The notes beneath the pieces are model-generated. The model was not told where the DNA came from. It was given only the letters and a program-made list of their open reading frames with translations, and made no database searches. Shown in pieces: positions 1 through 11,700 of a stretch of 64,000 nt of DNA (positions are counted from its first letter, which is position 1; every line of letters starts with the position of its first letter). The DNA comes from an uncultured Acidovorax sp. (lineage in GTDB: Bacteria > Pseudomonadota > Gammaproteobacteria > Burkholderiales > Burkholderiaceae_C). Location of the stretch: the NCBI GenBank assembly GCA_913774955.1, contig CAJYKV010000009.1:53145-117144 (forward strand), in the 5' to 3' direction. The position numbers were made by a program, and so were the translations under genes.

Positions 1-708
<708 letters not shown>

Positions 709-712
<4 letters not shown>

Positions 713-3700
713 CCGGGCATCTCCATATCGTCGAGGAAAGCATCGAGGCGCGACAGCGCGTCCGCCACGGAGCGCTGCGGGCGCGCGGCGTCCACGCACC
801 GCGCCAGGTCCGCCAGCACGGGGTGCAGGAAGACGTCCCGCACCGAAATCTCGGCCTGGAGGCCGGCACGCACGCGCGCCACGAGCTGCATCGCCATCAG
901 GGAATGACCGCCCAGGGCGAAGAAGTGGTCGCCGCGACCGGCGCGCGGCAGCCCCAGCAATTCACACCACATCTGCGCCAGTGCTTCTTCCGCCGCGCCC
1001 TGCGGGGCGGCGTAGGCGGCTGCGCGATCGGGCTGCAGCGCGGGCAGCGCCTGGCGGTCCACCTTGCCGTTGGCGTTCAGCGGCAGGGTGGGCAGCACCG
1101 CGATGCGCGTGGGCACCATGGCCTCGGGCAGCTCGCCGGCAAGCCGCGCGCGCAGCGCGTCGCCGTCGAGATCGGCGCCCGCATGCGGGCTGCAGTACGC
1201 CGCGAGCGCCATGCCCGTGGAGGTGGAAACGGCCACCGCCAAGGCCTCGCGCACGCCGGGGCAGGCCAGCAGGCGCCCCTCGATCTCGCCCAGCTCGATG
1301 CGCTGGCCGCGAATCTTCACCTGATGGTCCAGCCGCCCCAGGTACTCCAGGGCGCCGTCTTCGCGCCAGCGCACGACGTCGCCCGTGCGGTAGAGCCGCG
1401 CGCCCGCATCGAACGGATCGGCCACGAAGCGCTCCGCCGTGAGGCCCGGCCGGCCGGCATAGCCGCGCGCGAGCCCGATGCCGCCCAGGAAGAGTTCGCC
1501 CGCCGCGCCTTCAGGCACGGGCTGCAGCGCTGCATCGAGCACATGGGTGCGCAATCCGGTGATGGGCCGGCCGATGGGCACGGGGCCGCGCTCCTCTGCA
1601 TGGCAGGTCCAGTGCGTGACGTCGATCGCGGCCTCGGTCGGGCCGTACAGGTTGTGCAGTGCCACGCAGGGCAGCCGCTCCAGCACCTGGCGGCGCGCCT
1701 CCGCGGGCAGGGCCTCTCCGCTGCACACGATGCGCCGCAGGCTGGCGCACGCCGCCACGTCCAGTTGCGCGAGCAGGGCCTGCAGCATGGAGGGAACGAA
1801 GTGCAGCGTCGTCACCGCATGCCTGCGGATGAGCGCCTGCAACTGCGCGGGATCGCGGTGTGCTCCGGGCGGCGCCACCGCCAGCCGCGCGCCCACGGCC
1901 AGCGGCCAGAAGAATTCCCAGACCGACACGTCGAAGCCGAACGGTGTCTTCTGCAGCACCGTATCCCCCGGGCCGAGGCCGTAGGCCCGCTGCATCCAGG
2001 CGATCCGGTTCGACAGCGCACCATGGCGGTTGGCGGCGCCTTTGGGCCGGCCGGTGGAGCCGGAGGTGTAGATCACGTAGGCCAGGTGCTCCGGATGCAG
2101 GGCCACGGGCGCAAGCGCAGCTGCCTCGCCCTCGCCCTCCGGAGCTTCCTCCAGCGGCAGCAGGACCACGGGCCGCGCCATCGCCCCGGGCAGGCAGGCC
2201 CGGTGGGCGGCATCGGTCAGCACCAGCGCGGGCGCGCAGTCGCCGAGCAGGTAGGCGATGCGGTCGGCGGGCAGTTCGGGATCGAGCGGCACGTAGGCGC
2301 CGCCGGCTTTCAGCACCGCGAGCAGCGCCTCCACCATGTCCGTGCCGCGGGCGAGCGCCACGCCCACCAGCGTCTCCGGGCCCACACCGAGCAGGCGCAG
2401 TCGACCGGCCAGTCGGGTCGTGCGCGCATCGAGCTGCGCATACGTCCATTCATGGCCGCCGCACACCAGGGCGGGCGCATCGGGTGTCCGCGCCGCCTGG
2501 TGCTCGAACATCCGGTGCACGGGCAGATCCGGCTGCACCGGGTCGCCGCTCACCGACCAGGTCCGCAGGCGTTCATGCTCCACATCGCCCAGCATGGCGA
2601 CTTCGCCGACCGGCTGCTCGGGATGGTGGGCCAGCGCGCGGAGCATGCGCCCGTAGTGGCCGGCGATGTCGGCCATGGCCTGCGCACTGAACCGTGCCGC
2701 GTCGTAGCGGAATGCCGCAAGCACGTGGCCGCCGGCATCCTCCATGGTCTCCAGCGTGAGCCCGAACGGCGCGGCGCGCAGGCCCGGGTCGACGCGGCGC
2801 ACCGCCAGTGCCGGCCAGCCCTGCAGCGGCCGGCCGCCTTCGCCCAGGTGGTTGAACATGCACTGGAACAGTCCGTTGCCTTCAGCGCCGCGATCGGGCC
2901 GCAGCACCTGGGCGACGTGCTCGAACGGCAGGTCTTCGTGCTCGCGGGCCTCCAGCGCGGTGGCGTGCACCTGTGCGAGCAGCGCCGAGAACGGCATCCG
3001 CGGCGTGATCCGTGCCTGCATCACCACGGTATTGATGAACACGCCGGCCACGTCGGCGGTCTCCGGACGGTTGCGCCCCGCCACGGGCACGCCGACGCGC
3101 TGCACCGCATGCCCGGCGTGGCGGAACAGCAGTGCCTGGAAAGCCGACAGCAGCACACAGAAGAGCGTGGTGCCGTGCGTGCGGGCGCGCTGGCGCAGGG
3201 CCTGGGCCAGCGGCGTGGGTACATCGAGCAGATGCTGCGCCGCCGTGGACTCCCGCCCTTGCGTTGCGGGGGCGGAAGCCACCACGGCAGTGCTCCGGCC
3301 GATGTGCAGCACGGGCGCCTCGTCCGCGAGCTGCCGCGTCCAGTAATCCCGGTGCCGCGCGGCGTCCGGCCCTTCCAGCCACTGCCGCTGCCAGACCGCG
3401 AAATCCACGTAGCGCAGCGCCGGTGGGGCATCCGAGGGCGCTCGGCCCTGCAGCGCATCGGCATAGCCGCGCGCCCACTCGTCGAGGATGCGCTCCACCG
3501 TCCAGGCGTCCGAGGCGATGTGGTGCATCATGAACAGCAGGCGGTGCGATTGCGGGCCCGACCGCGCGAGCGCGCAGCGCACCAGCGGGCCACGGCGCAG
3601 ATCGAAGGGCGTCGCACACACGTCGCGCGCCAGCGACTCCAGCCGGGCATCGCGCTCGGCCGGCGCGAGCGCCGAGAGATCGGTGCAGGGCAGCGGGATG

Positions 3701-4101
3701 TCCCGCGCGGGCTCCACGCGCTGCCAGGGCGTACCGTCGTCACCCTCGCCGAACACGGTGCGCAAGGCCTCGTGGCGCCGCACCAGGGCCTGCAGCGCCG
3801 CATGCAGCGCCCCGGCATCCAGCGGCCCGTCGAAGTCCAGCCCACCCCCCACGTGGTAGGCGGTGTTGCCGGGCTCCATGCGCCAGAGGAACCACTGGCC
3901 CTGCTGGGCCCAGGACATCGGCGCCTCGGCGCCCTGCGGCACACCACTGCGCGGCAGCGGATCGGCGCCGCGTGCGTCCGCCGGCCCGGAGCCTCCCTTC
4001 GCGGAAGCTGGGGGTTGGCCACGCAGCCGCTGGCGCAGCAGCGCCTGCTGTTCGGGGGACAGGCGCGCTCGGCGCTCGGAGAGAAGGGAACTGTCGCTCA
4101 T
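709..4101 (-). CDS. NRPS module C-A-PCP, serine-type adenylation pocket
   Basis: A 1130-residue single-module NRPS. Residues about 60-480 form a condensation domain whose active-site box reads HHIASDA near 194, with alanine where glycine is usual (HHxxxDG). Residues about 510-1010 form an adenylation domain with YTSGSTGRPKG near 680 and FDVSVWEFFW. Reading the pocket by eye against the EntF and GrsA numbering gives D-V-W-H-V-S-L-I-D-K, which is the serine family code (established codes; alignment done by hand). A carrier domain follows with GGHSLM near 1065, the serine being the phosphopantetheine site. The start is one base after the PKS stop and the end overlaps the next NRPS start. It should add L-serine after the polyketide unit. 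Confidence 0.95.
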
Positions 4102-4102
4102 G

Positions 4103-7100
4103 TCAATCGGCCTGCAGGGAAACGGAAGAAGGGGTGCCGGCGCCCGTAGCCGCCGCCTCGCGCTCGATGTCCTCGATCAGCCGCAGCTCCACGTGCTGCG
4201 CGAGTTCGGCGACGGTCGGCGCCTTGAAGAACGCCGCCGGGTGGATGTCCACGCCATAGGCCTTGCGCACGCGGGCCAGCAGGCGGATCGCCAGCAGCGA
4301 GTCGCCGCCCAGCTCGAACAGGTTGTCGTCGGCGCCGATGCCGCCGATGCCCAGGGCCTCGGTCCACAGCGCTGCCATGTGCTCCTCCAGCCCGCCCTCC
4401 GGCGCGCGGTACGCGGTGGACAGCGCCGGCCGCGCGTGCGTGGCGTCCTGCACGGGAGCCGGCGTCTGCGGCGCGGCCTCGAGCGCCTCCACCAGCCCGT
4501 CCAGCGCACGCAGCCGCTGCGCGATCGGCGTGACCGACACCACCGTGTGCGGCTGCGCGGGACCGTCGACGATGCGGTCGAACACCTCGGTGCCCGTGCG
4601 CTCGTCCAGGCCCATGCCCTCGGGCACGTCCATGTCCGCGCCGATGCCCACGTCGCGCCACGCATCCCAGCCGACCGAGAACACCGGCCACGGATGCTTG
4701 CGCCGGCAGGCGACGGCGAAGGCGTCCAGCCAGGCGTTGGCGGCTGCATAGTCGCTGCGGCCCAGCCCGCCGACGCAGCTCGCGACGGAAGAGCACAGCA
4801 GCATGAAATCCAGCGGCTCGCCGCGCAGCGCCTCCACCATGGCCCGCGTGCCCTGCAGTTTCGGCGCGAAGGCGGCCTGCACCTCGGCCCGGGTGCGGGT
4901 GGCCAGCATGCCGCCGCCGGGCTCCATCACGGCATGCACCACGCCGGTCACACCGCCGAAGCGCGCATGCACGGCCTGCAGCGCACAGCGCCACTGCGCG
5001 GGGTCGGTGGCATCCGCCGCCACGGCCATCCATTCGATGCCGTCGGCATCCATCGCCTGCAGCTGCAGCAGCCTGCGGCGCTGCGCGGCAGGCAGGTCGG
5101 TGCGCGCGAGCAGGCCGTCCCACGCATCGTGCGGTGGCAGCGGCGTGCGCCCCAGCAGCACCAGCCGCATGCCATGGCGGCGGCCCAGGTGCCGGGCCAG
5201 GGCCAGGCCCACACCGCCCAGCCCTCCCGTGATCAGCACCACGCCGCCCTGGCGCAGGCGCTGTGCGCAGGCGGCGGGCGGCGGGGCCGGCTCCCAGGTT
5301 TTCACCCAGCGCTGCGCACCGCGCCAGGCCACGCAGAATTCGTCCTGCGGGCGCGCCGGCTCGCCCGCCAGCGCCTCGGCCAGTTGCGCCTCGGCGGCAC
5401 TGCCGGCGCGCGGTTCCAGCACATCCACCACGCGGCAGGCGATGCCCGGCATCTCCTGCCCGATGGCACGCGCCAGGGCACCCACCGTCGCCTTGCCGGG
5501 CTCCAGCGGTTCGCTGCCCGCCACCTCTTCCGCCTGGTCGACCACCACCGTGAGCGACAGCGGTTCGCTCAGCCCCGCATCCTCTCGCCCTTGCGCCATC
5601 GCCATCAGGCTGAAATAGCCGCGCTCCCAGGCGGACCCCTCGCCAGCGCCGCACGCATCCTCCAGCGCCCAGAAGTGGAAGGCGTGCGAGACCGGACCCA
5701 CCTCGCGCCACAGCGCTGCATGGTCGGCACGCTCGCCCGGCCGCAGCGCGAAGGCCCGCGCACCATCGCGCCGGAACGCATCGGCTGCGCCCACCAGCGC
5801 CACCTGCGCGCCGCATTCCGTCAGGTACTGCGCAAGGCGCCGGGCGAGCGGCAGTTCCTCGCCACCGAGCATCAGCACGGTGTCGCCCCGCCCCGGCCCG
5901 GCCGCCTGCGGTGCCGCAGCGCTGCGTTGCCACGCCGGAAGGTAGTAGATGCCCTGCGGCGGTGTGGGCCGTGCAGCGCGCTGGTGCGCCGGCGCGCCGG
6001 CTTCCACCCAGAAGCGCTGACGCTGGAACGGGTAGGTGGGCAGCGGCACGCGCCGGCGGCGGGCGCCGTCCCGCGTGGCGGGCCAGTCGATGGCCACCCC
6101 TGCCGCCCACAGCCCCGCCAGGGCCTGTGCGAGTTGCTGCCCGTCGCGGTCGCGCTGCTGCGGATGGGCCAGGCTGGCCCAGATGCCGGCGGCCGACGCC
6201 GCCTGCGCATGCCGCCGCGCCAATCCCGCCATGGATTCGCCGGGCCCCACCTCCAGCACCACTCGGCCCGGCTGTGCGAACACCGCATCCAGCCCCTCGT
6301 GGAAGCGCACGGTGCCACGCAAGTGCTGGCCCCAGTACGCCGGGTTCATCGCCTCCTCGGCCGTGATCGGCCGGCCGGTGACGTTCGACAGGAAAGGGAT
6401 GCGCGGCGCATGCCGCGGCACGGTGGCGATGCGCCGCTCCAACTCGTGCACGATCGGCTCGACCCCGCGCGAATGCATGGCCACGGCCACGTGCAGCCGG
6501 CGCGGTGCATGGCCCTGTGCGCGCAGCGCCTCTTCCGCCGCGCCGATGGCCGCCGGTGGGCCGGACAGCACGCAGAGCCCGTCGCCGTTCACGGCGGCCA
6601 GGTCGCAGCCGAGCGCCAGCAGCGGCGCGATCTCTGATGCGGGCAGCGGCACCGCCGTCATCGCGCCTTCGGGCAGGCCCGCCATGAGCCGGCTGCGCCA
6701 GACCACGATGCGCATCGCATCCTCGGGCGAAAACACTCCCGCCAGGCAGGCCGCCACGTATTCGCCCAGGCTGTGGCCGAGCATCAGCGCGGGCCGCACG
6801 CCGCACGACATCCACCATTGCGCGATCGCGTACTCCACCGCGAACAGCGCGGGCTGCATCCATTCGACGCGGGTGAGCCGTTCGGCGGCATCCATCTCCT
6901 GCCCCGGCATCGGGTGGATCAGCGCCCGCAGGTCCGCCCCCGTTTCCTGCCGCAGCACTTCGGCGCATGCATCCAGCGCCTGCCGGAACACCGCGCTGCG
7001 GCGGTCCAGCGTCTGCGCCATGGCGACGTGCTGCGCGCCGGACCCTGGGAACAGGAACACCACCTCGGGCGCCCCTGCGGCCACGTGCACCGGCGCGGGC

Positions 7101-8728
7101 AACGGGGCTTCCAGCCGCTGCGCCGCCAGGCCGGCTTCGTGCGCCGCCACGGCCATCCGCCAGGACCACGCCCGGCGGCCGCACTGCAGCGTGTGGGCGA
7201 TGTCCGCCAGTGGCGCCGGGGCCGCGCCGCGCAGATGCAGGGCCAGTTGCCGGCGTTGCGCCTGCAGCGCGGCCTCGGAGCGCGCGGACAGCGGCAGAAC
7301 CTCCCAGTCCGGCTCCGCCGTGCCTCGCATCACTTCGCCGGCCCGCTCCCGCGGGCGCTCGCCTGCGGATGCCAGCGCTGCGGAAGCCTCCTCCAGAACC
7401 AGATGCACGTTCGTGCCTCCGATGCCGAACGAACTCACGCCCGCCCGCCGCGGGAACGAGCCGCGCGGCCAGGGAGCAGTCTGCGTGTTCACATAGAACG
7501 GGCTGGACGCGAAATCGATGCGCGGATTCGGCTGCCGGCAGTGCAGGCTGGGCGGCAGCACCGCGTGCTTCAGCGCCATGGCTGCCTTGATGAGTCCCGC
7601 CACGCCCGCGGCCGCATCCAGGTGGCCGATATTGGTCTTGACGGAGCCGACCGCGCAGAAGCCGCGGCGGTCGGTGTCCGCGCGGAAAGCCTGCGTGAGC
7701 GCGGCCATCTCGATGGGGTCGCCCAGTGCCGTGCCGGTGCCGTGCGCCTCCACATAGCCGATCGTGTCCGCCGAGACGCCCGCGATGAGCTGCGCCGTGC
7801 GGATCACTTCGGCCTGCCCGTCCACGCTGGGCGCGGTGAAGCCGACCTTGGCCGCACCGTCGTTGTTGGCCGCGCTGCCCTTGATGACGGCATGCACCGT
7901 GTCGCCATCGCGCAGCGCGTCCTCCAGGCGCTTGAGCGCCACCACGCCCACGCCGCTGCCGATCACCGTGCCCGCCGCCTCGGCATCGAACGCGCGGCAA
8001 TGCCCGTCGGGCGACAAGATGGCGCCCGCCTGGTGGCGGTAGCCGCCCTGCTGCAGCAGGTTCAGCCATACGCCGCCCGCCAGTGCCATATCGCACTCGT
8101 GGCCCAGCAGCGACTGGCAGGCCATGTGCACCGCCATCAGCGAGGTGGAGCAGGCCGTCTGCACGCTCACCGCCGGGCCGCGCAGGTCGAGCTTGTAGGC
8201 CACGCGGGCGCACAGCGAGCTGGGCGCGTTGGCGCCCATCAGACCCAGCACGTCGGCGATGCCCGAGCCCGCATCGAGCCCGGCGGAGGGCAGCAGATGG
8301 CGCATCAGGTACACGCCGGGGCCCTCGCCCGCATACACGCCCACCTTGCCCGTCCACTGCGCCGGATCGCAGCCGGCATGCTCCAGGCAGGCCCAGGCGC
8401 TCTCCAGGAACAGCCGCTGCTGCGGATCGAGCTGCTCCGCCTCGCGCGGCGTGAAGCCGAAGAACTCCGCATCGAACAGGTCGTGCCCGTCGAGCGGCAC
8501 GCCGGCCTTCACGTAGTCCGGGTCGCTGCGCAGCGTTTCGGGCACGCCCAGGGCTTCGAGCTCCGCATCCGAATAGGTCTTCACCGATTCCACGCCGTCG
8601 TGGATGCGCTGCCAGAAGGTGGCGACATCCGGCGCGCCGGGAAAGCGCCCCGCCATGCCGACGATCGCGATCTCCAGGCCGCTCGGAGCCTGCGGAGAGA
8701 CGGGGGACTGGTCATGGGCTGCGTTCAT
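4103..8728 (-). CDS. Type I polyketide synthase, KS-AT-KR-ACP
   Basis: A 1541-residue modular PKS inserted between two NRPS proteins. The ketosynthase covers residues about 18-445 with the intact triad Cys193 (TACSTS), His329 (EAHGTGT) and His369 (TNIGHL). The acyltransferase has GHSLGE with Ser653 and VAMHS around His752. GHSLG favours malonyl over methylmalonyl (which usually has GHSQG), but the second motif is neither the usual HAFH nor YASH, so specificity is uncertain. A ketoreductase has LITGGLGGVG near 1163 and a Ser/Tyr pair near 1311 and 1326. An ACP with LGGDSL lies near 1477. No dehydratase, enoylreductase or methyltransferase is visible. The module should therefore add one two-carbon unit reduced to a beta-hydroxyl. 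The start overlaps the upstream stop as ATGA. Confidence 0.95.
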   Translation of the reverse strand: MNAAHDQSPVSPQAPSGLEIAIVGMAGRFPGAPDVATFWQRIHDGVESVKTYSDAELEALGVPETLRSDPDYVKAGVPLDGHDLFDAEFFGFTPREAEQLDPQQRLFLESAWACLEHAGCDPAQWTGKVGVYAGEGPGVYLMRHLLPSAGLDAGSGIADVLGLMGANAPSSLCARVAYKLDLRGPAVSVQTACSTSLMAVHMACQSLLGHECDMALAGGVWLNLLQQGGYRHQAGAILSPDGHCRAFDAEAAGTVIGSGVGVVALKRLEDALRDGDTVHAVIKGSAANNDGAAKVGFTAPSVDGQAEVIRTAQLIAGVSADTIGYVEAHGTGTALGDPIEMAALTQAFRADTDRRGFCAVGSVKTNIGHLDAAAGVAGLIKAAMALKHAVLPPSLHCRQPNPRIDFASSPFYVNTQTAPWPRGSFPRRAGVSSFGIGGTNVHLVLEEASAALASAGERPRERAGEVMRGTAEPDWEVLPLSARSEAALQAQRRQLALHLRGAAPAPLADIAHTLQCGRRAWSWRMAVAAHEAGLAAQRLEAPLPAPVHVAAGAPEVVFLFPGSGAQHVAMAQTLDRRSAVFRQALDACAEVLRQETGADLRALIHPMPGQEMDAAERLTRVEWMQPALFAVEYAIAQWWMSCGVRPALMLGHSLGEYVAACLAGVFSPEDAMRIVVWRSRLMAGLPEGAMTAVPLPASEIAPLLALGCDLAAVNGDGLCVLSGPPAAIGAAEEALRAQGHAPRRLHVAVAMHSRGVEPIVHELERRIATVPRHAPRIPFLSNVTGRPITAEEAMNPAYWGQHLRGTVRFHEGLDAVFAQPGRVVLEVGPGESMAGLARRHAQAASAAGIWASLAHPQQRDRDGQQLAQALAGLWAAGVAIDWPATRDGARRRRVPLPTYPFQRQRFWVEAGAPAHQRAARPTPPQGIYYLPAWQRSAAAPQAAGPGRGDTVLMLGGEELPLARRLAQYLTECGAQVALVGAADAFRRDGARAFALRPGERADHAALWREVGPVSHAFHFWALEDACGAGEGSAWERGYFSLMAMAQGREDAGLSEPLSLTVVVDQAEEVAGSEPLEPGKATVGALARAIGQEMPGIACRVVDVLEPRAGSAAEAQLAEALAGEPARPQDEFCVAWRGAQRWVKTWEPAPPPAACAQRLRQGGVVLITGGLGGVGLALARHLGRRHGMRLVLLGRTPLPPHDAWDGLLARTDLPAAQRRRLLQLQAMDADGIEWMAVAADATDPAQWRCALQAVHARFGGVTGVVHAVMEPGGGMLATRTRAEVQAAFAPKLQGTRAMVEALRGEPLDFMLLCSSVASCVGGLGRSDYAAANAWLDAFAVACRRKHPWPVFSVGWDAWRDVGIGADMDVPEGMGLDERTGTEVFDRIVDGPAQPHTVVSVTPIAQRLRALDGLVEALEAAPQTPAPVQDATHARPALSTAYRAPEGGLEEHMAALWTEALGIGGIGADDNLFELGGDSLLAIRLLARVRKAYGVDIHPAAFFKAPTVAELAQHVELRLIEDIEREAAATGAGTPSSVSLQAD

Positions 8729-11700
8729 TCGCGGGCTCCTTGGAGTTGGGCGCGGCGCTGCAGCATTGCCGCGCGTTGTTGGCGTGCACGGTCGTCGGAC
8801 GGTTGCGCGGTGGCGCGGGTCGGCGCCTGCATGCCATCACCCTCCGCAATCGCCGCGGCCTCGTCGATGCGGCGCGCGAGCGATTCCACCGTGGGGTGCT
8901 GGAACAGCTCGACCAGCGCGAGCCGGCAGCCCCATTCGTCCTCCAGCCGCCGGTGCGCACGCACCAGCAGCAGCGAGTGGCCGCCCAGGTCGAAGAAGTT
9001 GTCCTGCAGGCCCACGGAAGGCACGCCCAGCAGTCCGCTCCACAGCGCCGCCAGCCGGTGCGCCGTGCTGCCCTGCGGCGCGGCGGCTGCGGCGCCTTGG
9101 CGAGACACCGCCACGGGCTCAGGCAGCGCGGCCCGGTCCACCTTACCGTTGGCATTGATCGGCAGGGCTTCGAGCGTCACGATCGCCCGCGGCACCATGT
9201 AGCCCGGCAGGCGCCGCGCCAGGGCGGCGCGCAGCCCGGCGGCATCGGGCCCGCCCGTCGCGCACCCATGGCCCGCCGCTTGCGCCGCAGGGGCCACATA
9301 GGCCACCAGCGACTCGGCACCGGCCACACCGCGCACCACGGCCACGGCGTCCTTCACGCCGGGCTGCGCACGCAGCGCCGCCTCGATCTCTCCCAGCTCG
9401 ATGCGCAGCCCGCGCAGCTTCACCTGGTGATCGATGCGCCCCAGGTACTCGATCTGCCCCTCGGCATTCCAGCGCACCCAATCACCGGTGCGGTAGAGGC
9501 GTGCGCCCGCCGCCAGCGGATGCGCGATGAAGCGCTGCGACGTCAGCCCCGGCTGGCCCAGGTAGCCGCGCGCCAGCAGCTCTCCGCCGATGCAGAGCTC
9601 GCCCGCCACGCCCTGCGGCACCGGCTGCAGCTGGGCATCCAGCACCCAGGCCTCGGTCGCGCTGATGGGGCGGCCGATCGGCACCGGCCCCGCCGCATCG
9701 CGGCAGGTCCAACGGGTGACGTGGATCGTCGTTTCCGTGGGACCGTAGAGGTTCTGCAGCGTGGCGCCCGGCAGGCGGCGCAGGGCCTCCCGCTGCAGGG
9801 TTTCGGGCATCGCCTCGCCGCCGCAGATCACGTGCCGCAGCCGCGTGCGGTGCTCGATGCCCGGGTGGTCCAGGAAGGCCCGCAACATCGAGGGCACGAA
9901 ATTCAGCGTGGTGACCTGGTGGCGCTCTATCAACTGCACGATGCGCTCCGGATCGCGGTGCGCGCCTGGGGGCGCCACCAGCAGGCGCGCGCCCGCCGTG
10001 AGCGGCCAGAAGATCTCCCAGCACGACACGTCGAAGCCGAACGGCGCCTTGTGCAGCACCGTGTCGGACGCGGCCAGCCCGTAGGTGGACTGCATCCAGG
10101 CCATGCAGGTGTGCAGCGCGGCATGGCGCACCGCCACTCCTTTCGGCCGCCCCGTGGAGCCCGAGGTGTAGATGACGTAGGCGAGCTGTTCGCCGTGCGC
10201 CGCGATGCCGGGGTTCTCCGCATCGCCGGGCCTGCCCTCTTCCCGCGACTGCAGGGCTTCCACATCGATCGTCCGCACGCCCGGCAGCGCAGGCATCCGC
10301 CCGGCAGTTGCAGCATGCGACAGCACCCACCCTGCTCCGCTGTGCGCCAGCATGTCGCCAAGCCGGCCGGCCGGCAGCTCCGGGTCCAGCGGCAGGTAGG
10401 CGCAACCGGCCTTCATCGCCGCGAGCATGCCCACCACCATCTCCACGGAGCGCTCCATGCAGATGCCCACGATCGACTGCGGCCGCAGCCCATCGCGCAG
10501 CAGCTGGTGCGCGAGCCGGTTGGCGCGAGCGTTCAGCTCCGCATAGCCGATGGCCACGTCACCGAACAGCAGCGCCGTCGCCTGCGGCTGGCGCACTGCA
10601 TGCGCCTCCAGCGCGCGGAAGACCGGCACCGCCGGGCTTTCACGGTGCGGGTTGCGGCTCCAGGCATCGATCTGCGCACGCTCGGCAGGCAGCCGCAGCT
10701 CGACCTCTCCCGCAGGCTGCTCCGGCCGCCCGGCCAGCGCCGCCAGCACCGCCAGGAAGTGGCCGGACAGTCGCTCGATGGTGGCGGGCTCGAACAGCTC
10801 CTGCGCGAACACCCAGCCGAGCGACAGCGCGCCGTCCGCGCCTTCGCGCGCTTCCAGCACCAGCTCGAACTGCGCCTGCGGCCCCTGCAGCGGCTCGGCC
10901 CGCACGGCGAGCCCCGGCATCGCCGGCAGCAGCCGGTCGTCTTCCGCGAGGTGGTTCAGCATTACCTGGAACAGCGGATTCGCACCCGCGCCGCGCTCGG
11001 GCCGCAGCATCTCCACCAGCCGGTCGAACGGCAGATCCTGGTGGGCCTGCGCCCCCAGCACCAGTTCGCGGGCCTCGCGCAGCGCGGCCTGCAGCGGCGC
11101 GCGGAGGTCTACCGTGGCAGGCAGCACCAGGGTGTTCACGAACAGGCCGATCAGCCCTTCCACCCCCGGCACGCCGCGCTGCGCCACCGCGGCGCCCACC
11201 CGCACGCGCGGCTGGCCGGTGTAGCGCGACAGCAGCACCTGCAGTGCCGCCAGCAGCACCATGAACGGTGTCGCGCCCTCCCCGGCCCGCAGCGCCTGCA
11301 GCCCCTGCACCACCGCCGCGGGCACCTCAACGGCATGGCGGCGCGCGGTGTAGCGGGCGCGCGCAGGCCGGGGATGGTCCGGGCGCACCTCGCAGGGCGA
11401 CGCGTTCCAGCCCGCCAGCCGCTCCTGCCACCAGGCCCCCTGGCGCGCCGCCTCGCCAGCCTCCAGCCGGGCCTGCGCCCAGGCCGCGTAGTCGATGTAC
11501 TGCAGCGCCGGCACGCCGCGGGCGTCCAGGCCCTGGCGGCGCGCGCCGTAGGCTTCGAGCCATTCGGTGGACCACTGCTGCATCGAAGCCCCGTCCGAGA
11601 GGATGTGGTGCATCACCACCGCGAGCACGTGGGTGCGGTCGTCCAGCCGCAGCAGCGCCGCGCGCCAGGGCACGCCGCCTCCTGCCAGATCGAACGGCCG

